A stretch of 64,000 nucleotides of DNA, from assembly GCA_028023455.1 (NCBI GenBank), contig JAQFVV010006208.1, forward strand, positions 7,360,963 through 7,424,962, in the 5' to 3' direction. The notes under the pieces are model-generated. The model did no database searches. It saw only the letters and a program-made list of their open reading frames with translations, and had not been told where the DNA came from. Positions 1-12,234 of this stretch are shown in pieces (the stretch's first letter is position 1; every line of letters begins with the position of its first letter). A program made the position numbers and the translations under genes. This DNA comes from Epiperipatus broadwayi. Lineage: Eukaryota; Onychophora; Udeonychophora; Euonychophora; Peripatidae.

Positions 1-239
1 AAGTAATCACCCAATTATTTTGAATATAACATTGTTTGAGAATTTTTCTGGAAGCTATAAAATGGCAATTCAATGGATCTTTGATATTTAAATTTTGGAA
101 AGTATGCCTGAATGATCAACCTTCTAATCATATTATAATGATGGAATTTTTCTGATATACATATACCATTTCTGTTTAAAATTGTAGCAATTTCCCCCCA
201 ATTGTTACTGCCACCCAATACAATATATAGTAATCAATA
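1..239. other. AT-rich stretch with no recognised feature
   Basis: I see no coding signal, repeat boundary or RNA gene here. A short open frame on the minus strand has no recognisable motif and is what AT-rich DNA gives by chance. Confidence 0.5.
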
Positions 240-1450
240 GATTCCTGAAGTCTTGTGCTCTACTAGGGCCTACTCATCCAATTTCTCCAGGCTAGTTTTC
301 TTGACAATATGACTCACATCAATGAAGAGCTTTGGATCTGAGAGCAATGCATACATCTTTGGATCTATTGCAACAGCTTAGCAATTGACTTTTATTTATT
401 TAGTCAACTATAAAACAATGAACCTAAATTGAAAACACAATAATGTCTTCAATCCAAGCTAATATTCCTAATAGTCATATGGATTTCAACTCACTTCAGT
501 ATCTATATATTTTTAGTATCTTTGGATTTTTTTTATAACCATTGTAACTAACATCCTTTCATTAGACCACTAAAGCATCACATGACCATTGTTTTTTATC
601 CTTGCCCAAACTATTAAACTAGCAGTAACTCTTTCCATACAATAATACTGACCAGCAAACCATAGTAATCAATAAATGCCAGATGGCTTATGCATTTAAA
701 CCCTATCTAATGTCTACTCATCCAATATTCCCAGACTAGTCTGGCTACCAACAGTAATGAACTTTAATTCTGAGAACAATGTACCTAGTCCTTTGGATTT
801 AATGCAGCTCTCCAGCAACTATCTTTTACTTATTGAATCAATTATAAAGCAAGAACACAAATTGAAAACACCCTAATGTATCCAAGCTAGTTTATCTGTA
901 CAGTCATACAGAATTGAATCCAGTTCAGTGACTATATGTTTGCTGTGTGGGTTTTTTTTACAATCAGTCACCAACATCCTAGGCTAGGATTGGCATCAAA
1001 TTAATTCACAACATGATCACCATTTCTTACCCTTGCACAGGCTATTAAAATAGTGTCAGTTCTTTCCATAGTAGCACCATCCGGTGCAAGATGTGGCAAT
1101 GAATAATGTTAAAAGGTTTGTGTGTTTAAATACCTATCTAGTGTTTACTCCAATATCCCAAGACTAATTTCTAGCTTATGGCTGTCATCAGTGAAAAGTC
1201 TTGGACTAGTGAGCAGTATAGCTGGACCTTTTGATCTAATGTATTCCTCCAAGAACTATCTTTTGCTTATTTTGTCAACTATAAAAATCAATCGTCCCAA
1301 ATTGAAACACAAAACTGTCAATCCATGCTTCTTTTCCTATATAATCATAGAGATGACTGTGATTATAAAAAAAACCAAAGATATTAAAATACATAGTTAC
1401 TGAACTGGGTTCAGATCTATATGACTAAACAAGCAAACTAATTTAAATTA
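240..1450 (-). repeat. Family A repeats, two or more degraded copies in a row
   Basis: At least two tandem, diverged copies of interspersed family A lie here. Landmarks recur in the same order: gtgcataaaat-like stretch, ctactcatccaatat, cagactagt, cagtgaggag-like, ggatctgagag, then caccataatgt and a region naming 'catgaccacc'. The hammerhead strand of the family is the minus strand here. The copy near 1150-1200 still has an intact CTGATGA box, GAAA and a GTC triplet on the minus strand, but its stem I is damaged. Short open frames in this region are not real genes. Confidence 0.7.
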
Positions 1451-1549
1451 AAAACGTTATTGTATTTTCAGTTTGGACTCATTCCTTTATTGTTGACAAA
1501 ATAACTAATATTAATAAACAGAGCAAAACTCTCCATACATATGACTATA

Positions 1550-1860
1550 TAAGCCATTGAGCTTAGATTGAAAATATTTTTTGTGTTTTCAATTTCATTC
1601 TCATAGTTTTGTAGTTAAGTAGAGATAAAAGGTGGTTGCTAGAGGGTTGCATTAGATCCTAAGATCTAGATGCAGTGCTCTCAGATCCAAAGCTCCTCAC
1701 TGATGAAGGCCACAAGCCAGAAATTAGTCTGGGGATATTGGATGAGTAGGCATTAGATAGGGATTTTATGCACAAGCCTTTTGGCATCCATTGATTATTC
1801 TGTTTAGCACAGGTGGCAATACTGTATGGAGAGTTTTGCTCTGTTTATCAACAATTAATG
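1550..1860 (+). repeat. Family A repeat carrying a well preserved hammerhead
   Basis: This copy is in the orientation opposite to the preceding ones, so the hammerhead strand is plus. It runs from the internal stretch near gcttagattg through the hammerhead at 1685-1743 and on to the end landmarks ccattgattattc and gtatggagagttttgc. Together with the minus-oriented copies to the left it makes a foldback arrangement, which is common for this family in the window. Confidence 0.75.
1685..1743 (+). ncRNA. Hammerhead ribozyme, type I (family A copy 1)
   Basis: Read on the plus strand: distal stem I ATCCAA (1685-1690) pairs with TTGGAT (1738-1743). Proximal stem I TCCTCA pairs with TGGGGA. CTGATGA is at 1700-1706. 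Stem II is GGC, loop CACAA, GCC. GAAA starts at 1720. Stem III is AT facing GT across the two bases TA (A-U plus a U-G wobble). The cleavage triplet is GTC with the predicted cut between 1729 and 1730. All core bases are present. The unusual point is an A facing A at the base of stem II (positions 10.1 and 11.1), where G-C is normal. Activity is inferred, not shown. Confidence 0.7.
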
Positions 1861-1899
1861 TGCTGGTATAGGAAATGTGATCATGTGATGCTTAATGGT

Positions 1900-2272
1900 A
1901 TAACTAATATTAGTTAGTGGAGGGGTGCATTAGATTCAAAGATCTAGGGGCATTGCTTCCAGACACAAGACTCCTCACTGATGACAACCATAAACTATAA
2001 ATTAATATGGAGATATTGGATGAATAGACTAGACAGTGATTTAAATGCATGCACCTTCTGGAATCTATTGATTATTATAGCTTGCATTGAGTGGCAATTC
2101 TGTATGGAGAAATGTGCTATTTTATTAACTTATGCAAGAGTAAGAAATATTGGTCATGTGATGATTTAATGATTTAATGCCAATCCTAGCCAAAGTATGT
2201 AGTTGTGATTATGGTTATACCAGACACCAAAATATATAAATACTTAACTGGGTTCAATTCTTTATGACTATA
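1900..2272 (+). repeat. Family A repeat, left part (split by LTR element)
   Basis: Family A landmarks are present in plus (hammerhead-strand) orientation, but the hammerhead core is destroyed (GAAA and stem II are changed). The copy passes into a following A unit that stops at 2272 within ttatgactata and resumes after the LTR element at 7183 with ctatagacaaac then acttggatt. The split dates the LTR insertion after the A copies. Confidence 0.7.
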
Positions 2273-2273
2273 T

Positions 2274-3929
2274 TGTGCAAAGACCGCATTGGCACATATA
2301 TAAAATAATTTTAACTAAAAAATTATTAAAATAAGAAATCAACAAATCAATAAATAAGTTATAAAAATCTCAAGTTTCTTTATTAAATGAAATGTAATTT
2401 GTTTTCGTAAACGTAAAATTAAGTCTAAGTAGTTTTTGAAATAAAAGTTACAATTAATTAATTAAAAGAGGGGAGGGGGAGTTTTCCTATAAAAAAAAAC
2501 TAAGAGTTCTTAAAGGAAATTAAAGAGTTTCTATTATACATTAAAAGTTAAAATATAAATCTCTTTTCATTCGCGATTGTAGAATAAAATATATATGTGC
2601 GTAAATGTAAGTTTGTTAATAAAAATAAATGCGTGTATATGTGCGTGTTAAAATCATATTGAGAAAAACACATGAAAATAAATGTTAAAATGAGAATAAA
2701 AAAATATATTTAAAAACACGTTTGCATGGCTACTAATTAAAAACAAAAAACAACATGTTTGTGATGGCTGCTAATTAAAATACCCAACAACATTATTAAA
2801 AAGGATTAGCTACTTAAGGAATTTCGACAACAGATATTTCCAGAGGATATCCAAATGAAAACACGTATATATAAATAGCTAAGTTTTATCGGACATTTTA
2901 GTCTAGTTAATGACATCAGAGAGTATAATCCAGATTCGTGCAGTCTATTAGGAATCAATCTAGAATGCGGTGTTAATATCACGGGAAACATGCAGTTCTC
3001 CAGCCTGAAGTCCGGTAAAACAGCAAAATCTGCCTGTGAAAATAATGTCTTTGTAACAGCTTGAAGAATCTCCGTCAATATCTAATTGTCTCCAGGAATA
3101 ATACCAACTGATAATGATCAAATCACAGGAAACTTCGAATCTAACCGGTTAGATATACCTCATTAGATGCAGCAAACAACAAGCTGTATACCCGTTCAAA
3201 ATCCTAGGTAAATAACATTTTTTTCTTATATTCTTTCCTTAGTAGCCATTGCATTCGTAAAACATTCGTGTGAATCCTCCAAGAGTCTAATTATATGAAC
3301 TCTACATCATACATATAATGAACTATTGATATGTGTGTTTAAGTTTCAAATGCTATTTAATGATTTATTATTGTATATGTGAATGGATAGGTTAAATATG
3401 TGCATGATAAAAATACCAATATTATATTAGTTAAAAAATTATAAAGATGTTTAAATTTAGTAAATTAATGTTAGTTAATAAATTGTCTTTAAACTTAAAC
3501 TTTATTTGTCGGTCAATTCTTTTCACCAACCTTTTCATTAATTCTTTCCACCACTAATTTTGTATAATTTTGTTATTGAATTAAAATTAGACTGAGCTAG
3601 TTTTAGGGAATGTTTCGAGCACTGGATTATGAGCCTCTATCTGAATATGTTAGTATTAGATTAGCTGGCACCTGGGGTTTACTCTGAAACAAATAAAGTG
3701 TTTGGATAGTAGGGGTTTGAATCTAGCAGCTGAGGTGGGTCATGATCTAATCGTGGGTATTGTTGATAGTTAAAGCTATCAATAATATTTCCCACTTTGC
3801 TCGAACGTGCCGGTTCATTCACGTAACATTTATAATTACATAAGATTATAAATGTGTTATAAAGAAGTTTGAAACCAGCCAAAACATTTGCAGGGTAAGT
3901 AAGATCTTCTGCAGAGCCAACCCGGTACA
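2274..3929 (+). repeat. Left LTR
   Basis: Direct repeat partner of 5481-7182, about 1656 bp. The two copies are very similar with small insertions and substitutions. A short antisense frame near the right end is shared by both copies only because the LTRs are similar; I do not take it as a gene. Confidence 0.75.
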
Positions 3930-5480
3930 TAAATGGCTTTCCCAATGTTTGGGGCTGAACCTAAGAAACAATAGTAATTAAATACTGTGTTTCTTTTTTG
4001 AAAATTTTTTTATAGAAAAGTGAAATTACGTACTTAGTGATTTAATTTTTAAAAAAGAATTGACCAAAAACTTTTTTTTATTTAAATGAAAAGAGATTTA
4101 TACTATTCACATTAGTTAAAATAAATCTTTCTTTTAAATCAGAGACAATTAGATGTTTGGATGAAGTTAAGGTATTAGAACAGGCAGAATAGTAAAGGAA
4201 ATAAATAAAATGGACTGGAAATGGACAATGAGCATGAATATGATTATTCTAAAGTAAATAAATCTGATAAATTAAATCTAAGATGTTTAAATCTGAAACT
4301 TCAATTTAAAACTAAAATAAAAGATTTTTTTTTTCTCCACGCGCATATTAATTAAGAAAAATGTTCGTAAATAAATAAGTAGGTCAAATAGTTAAAATAA
4401 AATCGATAAAATCAAGTTAAATAAATAAGCGTAAATATATCTGTAGTAAATAATAATAAAGAATGACTCGTAATAAACTAATTGATTTTTTTTTTGAGTA
4501 CACGCATGTTAAATAAAGATGTTTGTAATGGTTTAAAAATAATATTGTACGATTTGTGTAATGTAAGTAAATATGTTAAAACAATATTCGTAAGGGTTTA
4601 GAATAAAGATTAAGATAAATAAATGTTTAAGATAATGTTCATGTTAACTTAAAAATAATATTGTATGGTTAAAATAGATAAAATATAAAATCAATCTAAG
4701 TTGTATTAAGAGTGTACAAGTATACATGTGTATATACGCGCACATACACTGGTAATATTCAGTAAATACGATACCTCATGATGCGTATCTGAAATGTATT
4801 TATCCAGATATCCTTTTAAGTTATTTTCTTGGCACTGCTGCACCTCATGATATGTGCAAGAAAGGATTTATTTATTATAGATTCCCTGTAAACAAGTCCA
4901 GTAATAACTTGATATTTAGAATATTAGTAGGTGTATAATTGTGTGTAGGAATTTATCTATAGCAAAAGGGAATGAGGGTAGTATAGAAATAAGTTTAGTT
5001 AAGGATAAGTTTAAAGCTGCCGACTGGATAAAATTTAGCACCCGTAATGGACTTATCAGGGGTCATTCCTCGTTTTCCCAAGTGTAAGATGAAAATGGAC
5101 AGTTGAAAATTCCTGCCATTCGCAGCGACCTTTTTTTTTTCCAAGTCTGGTAGAAACCTGGCAAATGAAGCTTCGTTTTTATATGTGTAAGTTGGTATAG
5201 GTCAGCAAATCAGCCTCCGCTTCATTTCCAAAGGATCCCTGTGCCACAAAATTTAGTTTGTCCTGGTGGTCATTATCCATGATTTAGATCATTGTGAGCA
5301 ATGTATTCGGCATAGATAGAAAGAAAGGATAGTCAAAACAGATTGCCCTTGGTATGTAAAGTGAAAGATATGAAAAACAAACTTAGAAAATTAATGAATA
5401 TTTACAATTAAGAAGTAAAGTTGTCAGAGATAAAATGGTCAAAAATGACACATTTTATTCTCAAATGGAGGGAGGTGTAA
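3930..5480. other. Internal region of the LTR element, non-coding
   Basis: No frame with a retroelement motif can be found in either direction. The sequence is AT-rich with several in-frame stops in every frame. The purine-rich end (5466-5478) is the only functional-looking site. Confidence 0.6.
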
Positions 5481-7182
5481 TGTGCCAAGCCCACATTGGC
5501 ACATATATAAAATAATTTTATCTAAAAAATTATTAAAATAAGAAATCAACAAATCAATAAATAAGTTATAAAAATCTCAAGTTTCTTTATTAAATGAAAT
5601 GTAGTTTGTTTTCGTAAACGTAAAATTAAAAGTCTAAGTAGTTTTTGAAATAAAAGTTACAATTAATTAATTAAAAGAGGGGGGGGAGTTTTCCTATAAA
5701 AAAAACCTAAGAGTTTTTAAAGGAAGTTAAAGAGTTTCTATTATACATTAAAAGTTAAAATATAAATCTCTTTTCATTCGCGATTGTAGAATAAAATATA
5801 TATGTGCGTAAATGTAAGTTTGTTAATAAAAATAAATGCGTGTATATGTGCATGTTAAAATCATATTGAGAAAAACACATGAAAATAAATGTTAAAATGA
5901 GAATAAAAAATATATTTAAAAACATGTTTGCATGGCTACTAATTAAAAACAAAAAACAACACGTTTGTGATGGCTGCTAATTAAAATACCCAACAACAAT
6001 ATTAAAAAGGATTAGCTACTTAAGGAATTTTGACAACAGGATTATAAGCTTACATCAAAGGAATTTCGACAACAGATATTGCTGGAGGATATCCAAATGA
6101 AAACATGTCGTATATATAAATAGCTAAGTTTTTATTGGACATTTTAGTCTAGTTAATGACATCAGAGAGTATAATCTAGATTCGTGCAGTCTATTATGAA
6201 TCAATCAAGAATGCAGTGTTAAAATCACGGGAAACATACGGTTGTTCTCCAGCCTGAAGTCCGGTAAAACAACAAAGTCTGCCTGTGAAAATAATGTCTT
6301 TATAACAGCTTGAAGAATCTCCATCAATATCTAATTGTCTCCAGGAATAATACCAACTGATAATGATCAAATCTCCACAGGAAACTTCGAATCTAACCGG
6401 TTAGATATACTTCATTAGATGCAGCAAACAACAAGCTGTATACCCGTGCAAAATCCTAGGTAAATAACATTTTCTTCTTATATTCTTTCCTTAGTAGCCA
6501 TTGCATTCGTAAAACATTCGTGTGAATCCTCCAAGAGTCCAATTATATGAACTCTACATCGTACATATAATGAACTATTGATATGTGTGTTTAAGTTTCA
6601 AATGCTATTTAATGATTTATTATTGTATATGTGAGTGGATGGGTTAAATGTGTGCATGATAAAAATACCAATATTATATTAGTTAAAAAATTATAAAGAT
6701 GTTTAAATTTAGTAAATTAATGTTAGTTAATAAATTGTCTTTAAACTTAAACTTTATTTGTCAGTCAATTCTTTTCACCAACCTTTTCATTAATTCTTTC
6801 CACCACTAATTTTGTATAATTTTGTTATTGAATTAAAATTAGACTGAGCTAGTTTTAGGGAATGTTTCGAGCACTGGATTATGAGCCTACTGTCCGAATA
6901 CGTTAATCTTAGACTAGCTGGCGTCCGGAGTTTTCTCCGAAACAAATAAAGTGTTTGGATAGTAGGGGTTTGAATCTAGCAACTGAGGTGGGCCATGATC
7001 TAATCGTGGGTATTGTTGATAGTTAAAGCTATCAATAATATTTCCCACTTTGCTCGAACGTGCCGGTTCATTCACGTAACATTTATAATTACATAAGATT
7101 ATAAATGTGTTATAAAGAAGTTTGAAACCAGCCAAAACATTTGCAGGGTAAGTAAGATCTTCTGCGGAGCGAACCTGGTACA
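5481..7182 (+). repeat. Right LTR
   Basis: About 1702 bp, some 46 bp longer than the left LTR. One visible difference is a local duplication near 6019-6070, where a stretch containing 'gacaaca' is repeated. It ends GGTACA directly before the CTATA duplication. Confidence 0.75.
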
Positions 7183-7187
7183 CTATA

Positions 7188-7500
7188 GACAAACTAACTT
7201 GGATTAAAAACATTATTTGTGTTTTCAGTTTGGGTGCATTGCTTATTATAATTGATAAAATAAGTAAAAAGAAACTTCTTAAGTGAGGCATTAGATGCAA
7301 AGATTTAGGTGTATTATTCTCAAATTCAAGGCTCATCACTTGGCATGAGATAAGGATTTAACTGCACAAAACTTCTGGCATCACTTGATTATTATAACTT
7401 CCAGTGGGTGGCACCACTGTATGAAGGTAATTGCTACTATATTAATAGCTTATGCAAAAATAAAAAATGGTCATATGATATTTTTCATTTCCGCATGTAT
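7188..7500 (+). repeat. Family A repeat, right part (after LTR element)
   Basis: Continues the A unit interrupted at 2272: acttggattaaaaacatt, then a degraded hammerhead region (near 7325) and the end landmarks tctggcatc, gtgggtggcacc and tcatatgata. The hammerhead core is lost here. Confidence 0.65.
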
Positions 7501-7691
7501 GTAATAGACTTTCTTTGCTTTTTTAAAATATGTATATATTTCTTTTTTAATTATTGATTTAAAAAAGGTGGTGAGCAGGAAGTAATAATCCTACCAGATA
7601 ACCTTCATTCGCTAATCACCCTCCAATTTCCTGTAACCGTTTGTGAATGATTTCCATATTTATTTCTCATTAGTTCCTACTCATGAGATTT

Positions 7692-8075
7692 GCCTAATGC
7701 AGGGGTCCCCCACCTTTTTGCACTTATGAGCACATTCTATAATACCGGCCAGGTGGCGGGCACCATTTATTTTTTCAATGTAAATTTATAGTCGGATATT
7801 GTTAATAATACACATAATGTACAAAAAAATATTTATTTCAAAATTAAAATTTTAACATATAATTAATGTTTATATTTTTACGCTGTAAAAGTATAGTATG
7901 CCCTACAATTTGATTACAATATAATACAATAATTTATAAGAAATTTTAAAAATTAAATTTATTTGTATCAGGTAAGTAATTTTTTACCACGTTCGGATAG
8001 CAGCGGGCACACGTAAAATGGTCTGCGGGCACCATGGTGTCTGCGGGCATAGGGTTGGGGACCCCTGGCCTAATG
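7692..8075. mobile_element. hAT MITE with 8-bp target duplication
   Basis: A 368-bp element (7700-8067) with terminal inverted repeats starting CAGGGGTCCCC on the left and ending GGGGACCCCTG on the right. The 8-bp sequence GCCTAATG is present immediately before (7692-7699) and after (8068-8075), exactly the duplication length of the hAT superfamily. The inside has no transposase frame. The subterminal stretch repeats 'gcgggcac', a common pattern for transposase binding in hAT elements. It is non-autonomous and, with a perfect TSD, probably fairly young. Confidence 0.9.
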
Positions 8076-8321
8076 TATCAGGAATACTTTGTCTCTGCTA
8101 TTTATTGAAATCTATTTAAAGAATATTATTTCATTAAATTAATTATTTAATTCATAATTATTTGTTACAAAACTTTTAAAAAATAGGACGTTACAAATCA
8201 AACCAAAGACTCAAATTATTATGATTATTTACATATTACTATTTCTCGTAATCTAGCACAATGCATAAATTTGATTTTGTTCAATAGACATTATTTTAAA
8301 TTTAAATAACTATCCCAAATA

Positions 8322-8695
<374 letters not shown>

Positions 8696-8737
8696 TATTT
8701 ATTATGAAGCAAACAATAAATGTATAATACAATGAGA

Positions 8738-9470
8738 TAAATTCCATACAAAAAAAATCTTGTGTGAGGAATTTAAATGTAACAACTAAAAACATTAATA
8801 AAATACAAAAAAAAAGTATAAATATAACATAAAATATTAAAATCACACAGATATTGCATTTGGCAATTCAATCACAGTAGTAAATAATTACAACATAACA
8901 TACAATATAAACAAAAAAAATAAAATAAAACTAATGCTTAGCATAATATAACCAGTGCCATGAATGCTTTTTAAAAATCAAATAACTAGTGTTCATTAAA
9001 TTCACAGAACAATCTCTTATAAATACATATTAAATAATTTAGGACCATTACAACTAAATTGCTTCCTACTGGATGTTTTAAGAAAATTAGGTAAAGCTAG
9101 CTGATATTTAGTAGATAAATGAGTATTTACTAAAAACACTAATAAAATACAAAAAAAAAAGTATAAATATAACATAAAATATTAAAATTATACAGATATT
9201 ACATTTGGAAATTCAATAACAGTAGTAAATAATTACATAACATGCAGTATAAACAAAATAAAACTAATGCTTAGCATAATATAACCAGTGCCATAAATGC
9301 TTTTTAAAAATCAAATAACTAGTGCTCATTAAATTCACAGAACAATCTCTTATAAACATATTAAATAATTTAGGACCATTATAACTAAATTGCTTCCTAC
9401 TAGATGTTTTAAGAAAATTAGGTAAAGCTAGCTGATATTTAGTAGATAAATGAGTATTTACAACAGAAGA
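8738..9470 (-). repeat. Duplicated LINE 3' tail, period 333 bp
   Basis: The last part of the LINE frame and its 3' untranslated tail occur twice head to tail. For example agcataatataacc starts at 8940 and again at 9273. The copies are very similar with small differences. The extra copy gives the element two 3' ends. Confidence 0.8.
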
Positions 9471-10575
9471 TTTAGTATCCAAATGAAGTTTTCTACAATA
9501 AATATCAAGAATCACTCTATATTTATACAAATGGAAAACATCTAGTATATTAAAAGTGGCATAAATATCTTTAACAGATGTGGTACGTGATCTACTAAAA
9601 ATGATACGCATTGTATAATTCTGTAAAACAGACAATGTAGTCATTGCAAAAGTAGAACAGTTCCCCCAAACTGATATATTATAACATAATAAGCTTTGAT
9701 AGGAAGAAATATATAAAGTAATCAAAGCTGACCGAGGAAAAAATTTAGATAAATAGAAAAACATATAATTTAATTTACATAAACGAGAACAAAGAAAGTC
9801 AATATGGTTTGACCAAGATAGTCTGGAGTCAATAAAAACACCTAGATAGCAAATATTATCAACAAAAGAAATGTTAGCACAAGTACAAGTGCTATTACAA
9901 TGCCAAAAATACTTATTACTAATAGTAATGTTAAGCGAATGAATATTTGACTTATAAGAAAAATTAATAGCTTTTGTTTTACTCAGATTAATTGATAAAT
10001 TATTAAATGCTAACCATTTACTAATTAGGATTAAATCATCGTTAATTATTTTTTCAACAAAATTATATGAAACTGCAGCATAAGATAAAGCAATATCATC
10101 TGCAAAAACATAAATCTTAGATTCTAAAGGTAAAGAAAATAAATCATTTATATAAATTATAAATAAAATGGGACCCAAAACTGAACCTTGTGGTACACCA
10201 TGGTTAACTGTTATAAAAGAGCTTACAATACCAGAAATATTTGTTGCTTGTTTTCTATCATTTAAGTAACTTGCAAACCATGAAATAAATCCACCACGAA
10301 AAACATATGTATATAAACGCTTAAGTAAAATTTTGTGAGATACAAAGTCAAATGCCTTACACAAATCTAAATAAATAGCAACAGTTTTAAAATCCTTATC
10401 TAGTGAAGTTGTCAATCTATAGATAGTGTCCAAGTTACTTCTACCAGAAATAAATCCATATTGATGTTCAGATAAAATATTATTTTTAGATAAAAATGAC
10501 ATCATTTTCTCTTTAACCACCATCTCTAATAATTTGGATATTACAGATATAATAGATATTGGTCTATAATTGTCA
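9264..10575 (-). CDS. Non-LTR retrotransposon reverse transcriptase, 5'-truncated
   Basis: The minus-strand frame is open for over 420 codons. It encodes a reverse transcriptase that would copy the element's own RNA at a nicked target site. The frame continues upstream of the first ATG (10523) to about 10575, where NYRPISIIS, the typical start of the domain, is visible. Further motifs in order: finger EHQYGF with GRS; motif A YLDLCKAFDFV; motif B HGVPQGSVLGPILF; motif C VFADD with both catalytic aspartates; then LGVFIDSRLSW of the thumb. The endonuclease and any ORF1 are missing because the element stops at a simple repeat. The motif pattern suits the jockey/CR1 group; the exact clade is not decided. 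This is the best preserved coding region in the window but cannot be autonomous as it stands. Confidence 0.9.
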
Positions 10576-10595
10576 ACAACAACAACAACAACAAC

Positions 10596-10645
<50 letters not shown>

Positions 10646-10664
10646 TGATGATGATGATGATGAT
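10576..10664. repeat. Compound microsatellite at the truncated LINE 5' end
   Basis: Runs of CAA, then AAT, then GAT trinucleotides in sequence. It begins exactly where the reverse transcriptase frame ends, so the LINE truncation point lies in or beside it. Confidence 0.9.
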
Positions 10665-11367
10665 GTTTGGGGATGTATAGCATGTCTTAAGCTGTTTTCT
10701 GTACTTATTGGCAACAGAGTTTCCTTGAAAATAAGTACATTATCTTATTTAGTTTCTTCTTTCACTATTGGTATCTCTAGTACTTTTATATTCATATCCC
10801 AGATCTGAAAATGGAAACTTTAATTAATTTACATCTTCAAGAGTTAATTACATTTAAATTTATAATCATTGGTAAACAATTCTTCATATTTTATCATGAT
10901 TGATTTTGGAAATATAACATCTTGATATTTCTAAGAAAAAGGGAATCAACCCTCCAGTGCCCTACTATAATATAATTAGTAATGTTAAATACAAGTAAAC
11001 TCTCAATTCAAGTCACAAGATAAACGTCTTTGAAAAGATAAGAATGGCTGTCTTATCTTTTCAACTAAATGATAGGCAAATGTTAAGCTTTTTGGAAAGA
11101 TAGTGTGAATGTCTTAAATTATTCACTTTACTTACATTATCTCACCCTTTGATGGGGTATTATTTTAAAGATGCTACTGATCCAAATGATCCGTTAGATA
11201 TCCATTGTTCCAAATGCCTGTTTACAACAATTACTCTTTATTTATTTGATAATGGATTTATTATATACAATAAAATCTTGTTTGCAAGTATTTACAGAAT
11301 ATACATTTTCTAGAGCTGCATTTATAAACTTTTAGGTGAACATATTAATTCATAATTTAAATAAATG
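10665..11367. other. No gene; short hairpin repeat near 11030-11070
   Basis: I see no coding signal. Near 11040 an inverted repeat AAAGATAAGA around a short loop is embedded in about 80 bp that recurs near 43790-43850 in the opposite orientation, so this is a low-copy interspersed repeat. Confidence 0.5.
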
Positions 11368-11437
11368 AAGAACAAATAAAACAACAAATATACAATATAA
11401 ATAAGAACAAATAAAACAACAAATATACAATATAAAT
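11368..11437. repeat. Tandem duplication, 35-bp unit, two copies
   Basis: The unit starting aagaacaaataaaac at 11368 is repeated without visible change at 11403. Confidence 0.9.
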
Positions 11438-11439
11438 AT

Positions 11440-11835
11440 TAAATATAGGGGATTTGAACTCAGACTCTAAAGCACTCTTCAATTATCCATACTATCTCAT
11501 ACCACTGATACACATGACCACATAATGTAGAAAAGATAAATAATCACCAATATGCATATCTCATGCTAAACTAGCACTCATTAGTTGATCCAGATTATCA
11601 TCTCCCATACATATATATAATCAGTGCTCAGTTTATATTAAGATAGCAAATCTTCATACTTTAATGGACCGGCTTCAATTCACTCCAACCTCCAACTCTT
11701 CAGCCATCCATACCATTAAAAATCTGATAGAAAGCCCAAATCTCATGCTGATGCCAATATTATTACCATGCCCATGTTGACCTCAAATCATTATGACCTC
11801 TCATGTGAAGAGTGTCTGTATTTCAAATATTTAAT
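11440..11835 (-). repeat. Family B repeat, dispersed copy
   Basis: Family B landmarks in order on the plus strand: gggatttgaactcagactc, actgatacacatgacc, gataaataatcacc, catgctaaactagcac, atcagtgctcag, ttaagatagcaaatc, ctttaatgga, ccatccatacc, cccatgttgacc. The hammerhead strand is minus (around 11541-11600), but the core reads CTAATGA with GAGA, so it is dead. Confidence 0.75.
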
Positions 11836-12234
11836 AAAAATATTAACATATTACAGTAGAAAATTTTAATATACATATCTTGGTAAGAATGAACATTTTA
11901 TTAAGGGTTTATTTACTTGATATACTAATAATGATTTTATTAATGTATTTATAAGATAAATGAATTCAAAATACAGACCAAAGCATTACTTAGAATAGTT
12001 CAAATTTTTAGATTATAATAACTGATAATAAACCCGCAATTTGCTATTGGCAATCAATAATGTGTTGAGAATTATATAAGACTTTTAGAGTTGTTAGAAG
12101 AAAGTTTAGATGCCATGCGAAACAATGACTTTATCTTGTAGCCTATTAATTTTGTCATTATTGTTATTAAAATGAAACATATTCAGTAATAAGAAGGTAG
12201 GTTAATAACAAAAATATATTTTATCCTATTGTTT

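Larger units (their letters stand above)
2274..7182 (+). mobile_element. LTR retrotransposon derivative without coding region (LARD-like)
   Basis: Two long direct repeats (2274-3929 and 5481-7182) flank about 1.55 kb. Both begin TGTGC and end GGTACA, giving the usual TG...CA termini. A purine run, ggagggaggtg, sits just before the right repeat, where a polypurine tract belongs. The 5-bp sequence CTATA is found at 2268-2272 and again at 7183-7187, a target site duplication, with one extra base beside the left copy. The internal part has no gag, protease, reverse transcriptase or integrase frame, so the element would need proteins from elsewhere. A primer binding site is not clear. Orientation is taken from the purine tract. 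Confidence 0.75.

Noticed and set aside
3679-3945. Antisense frame conserved in both LTRs (also 6914-7339)
   Set aside because: Its conservation is explained by LTR identity; no motif, and orientation is against the element.
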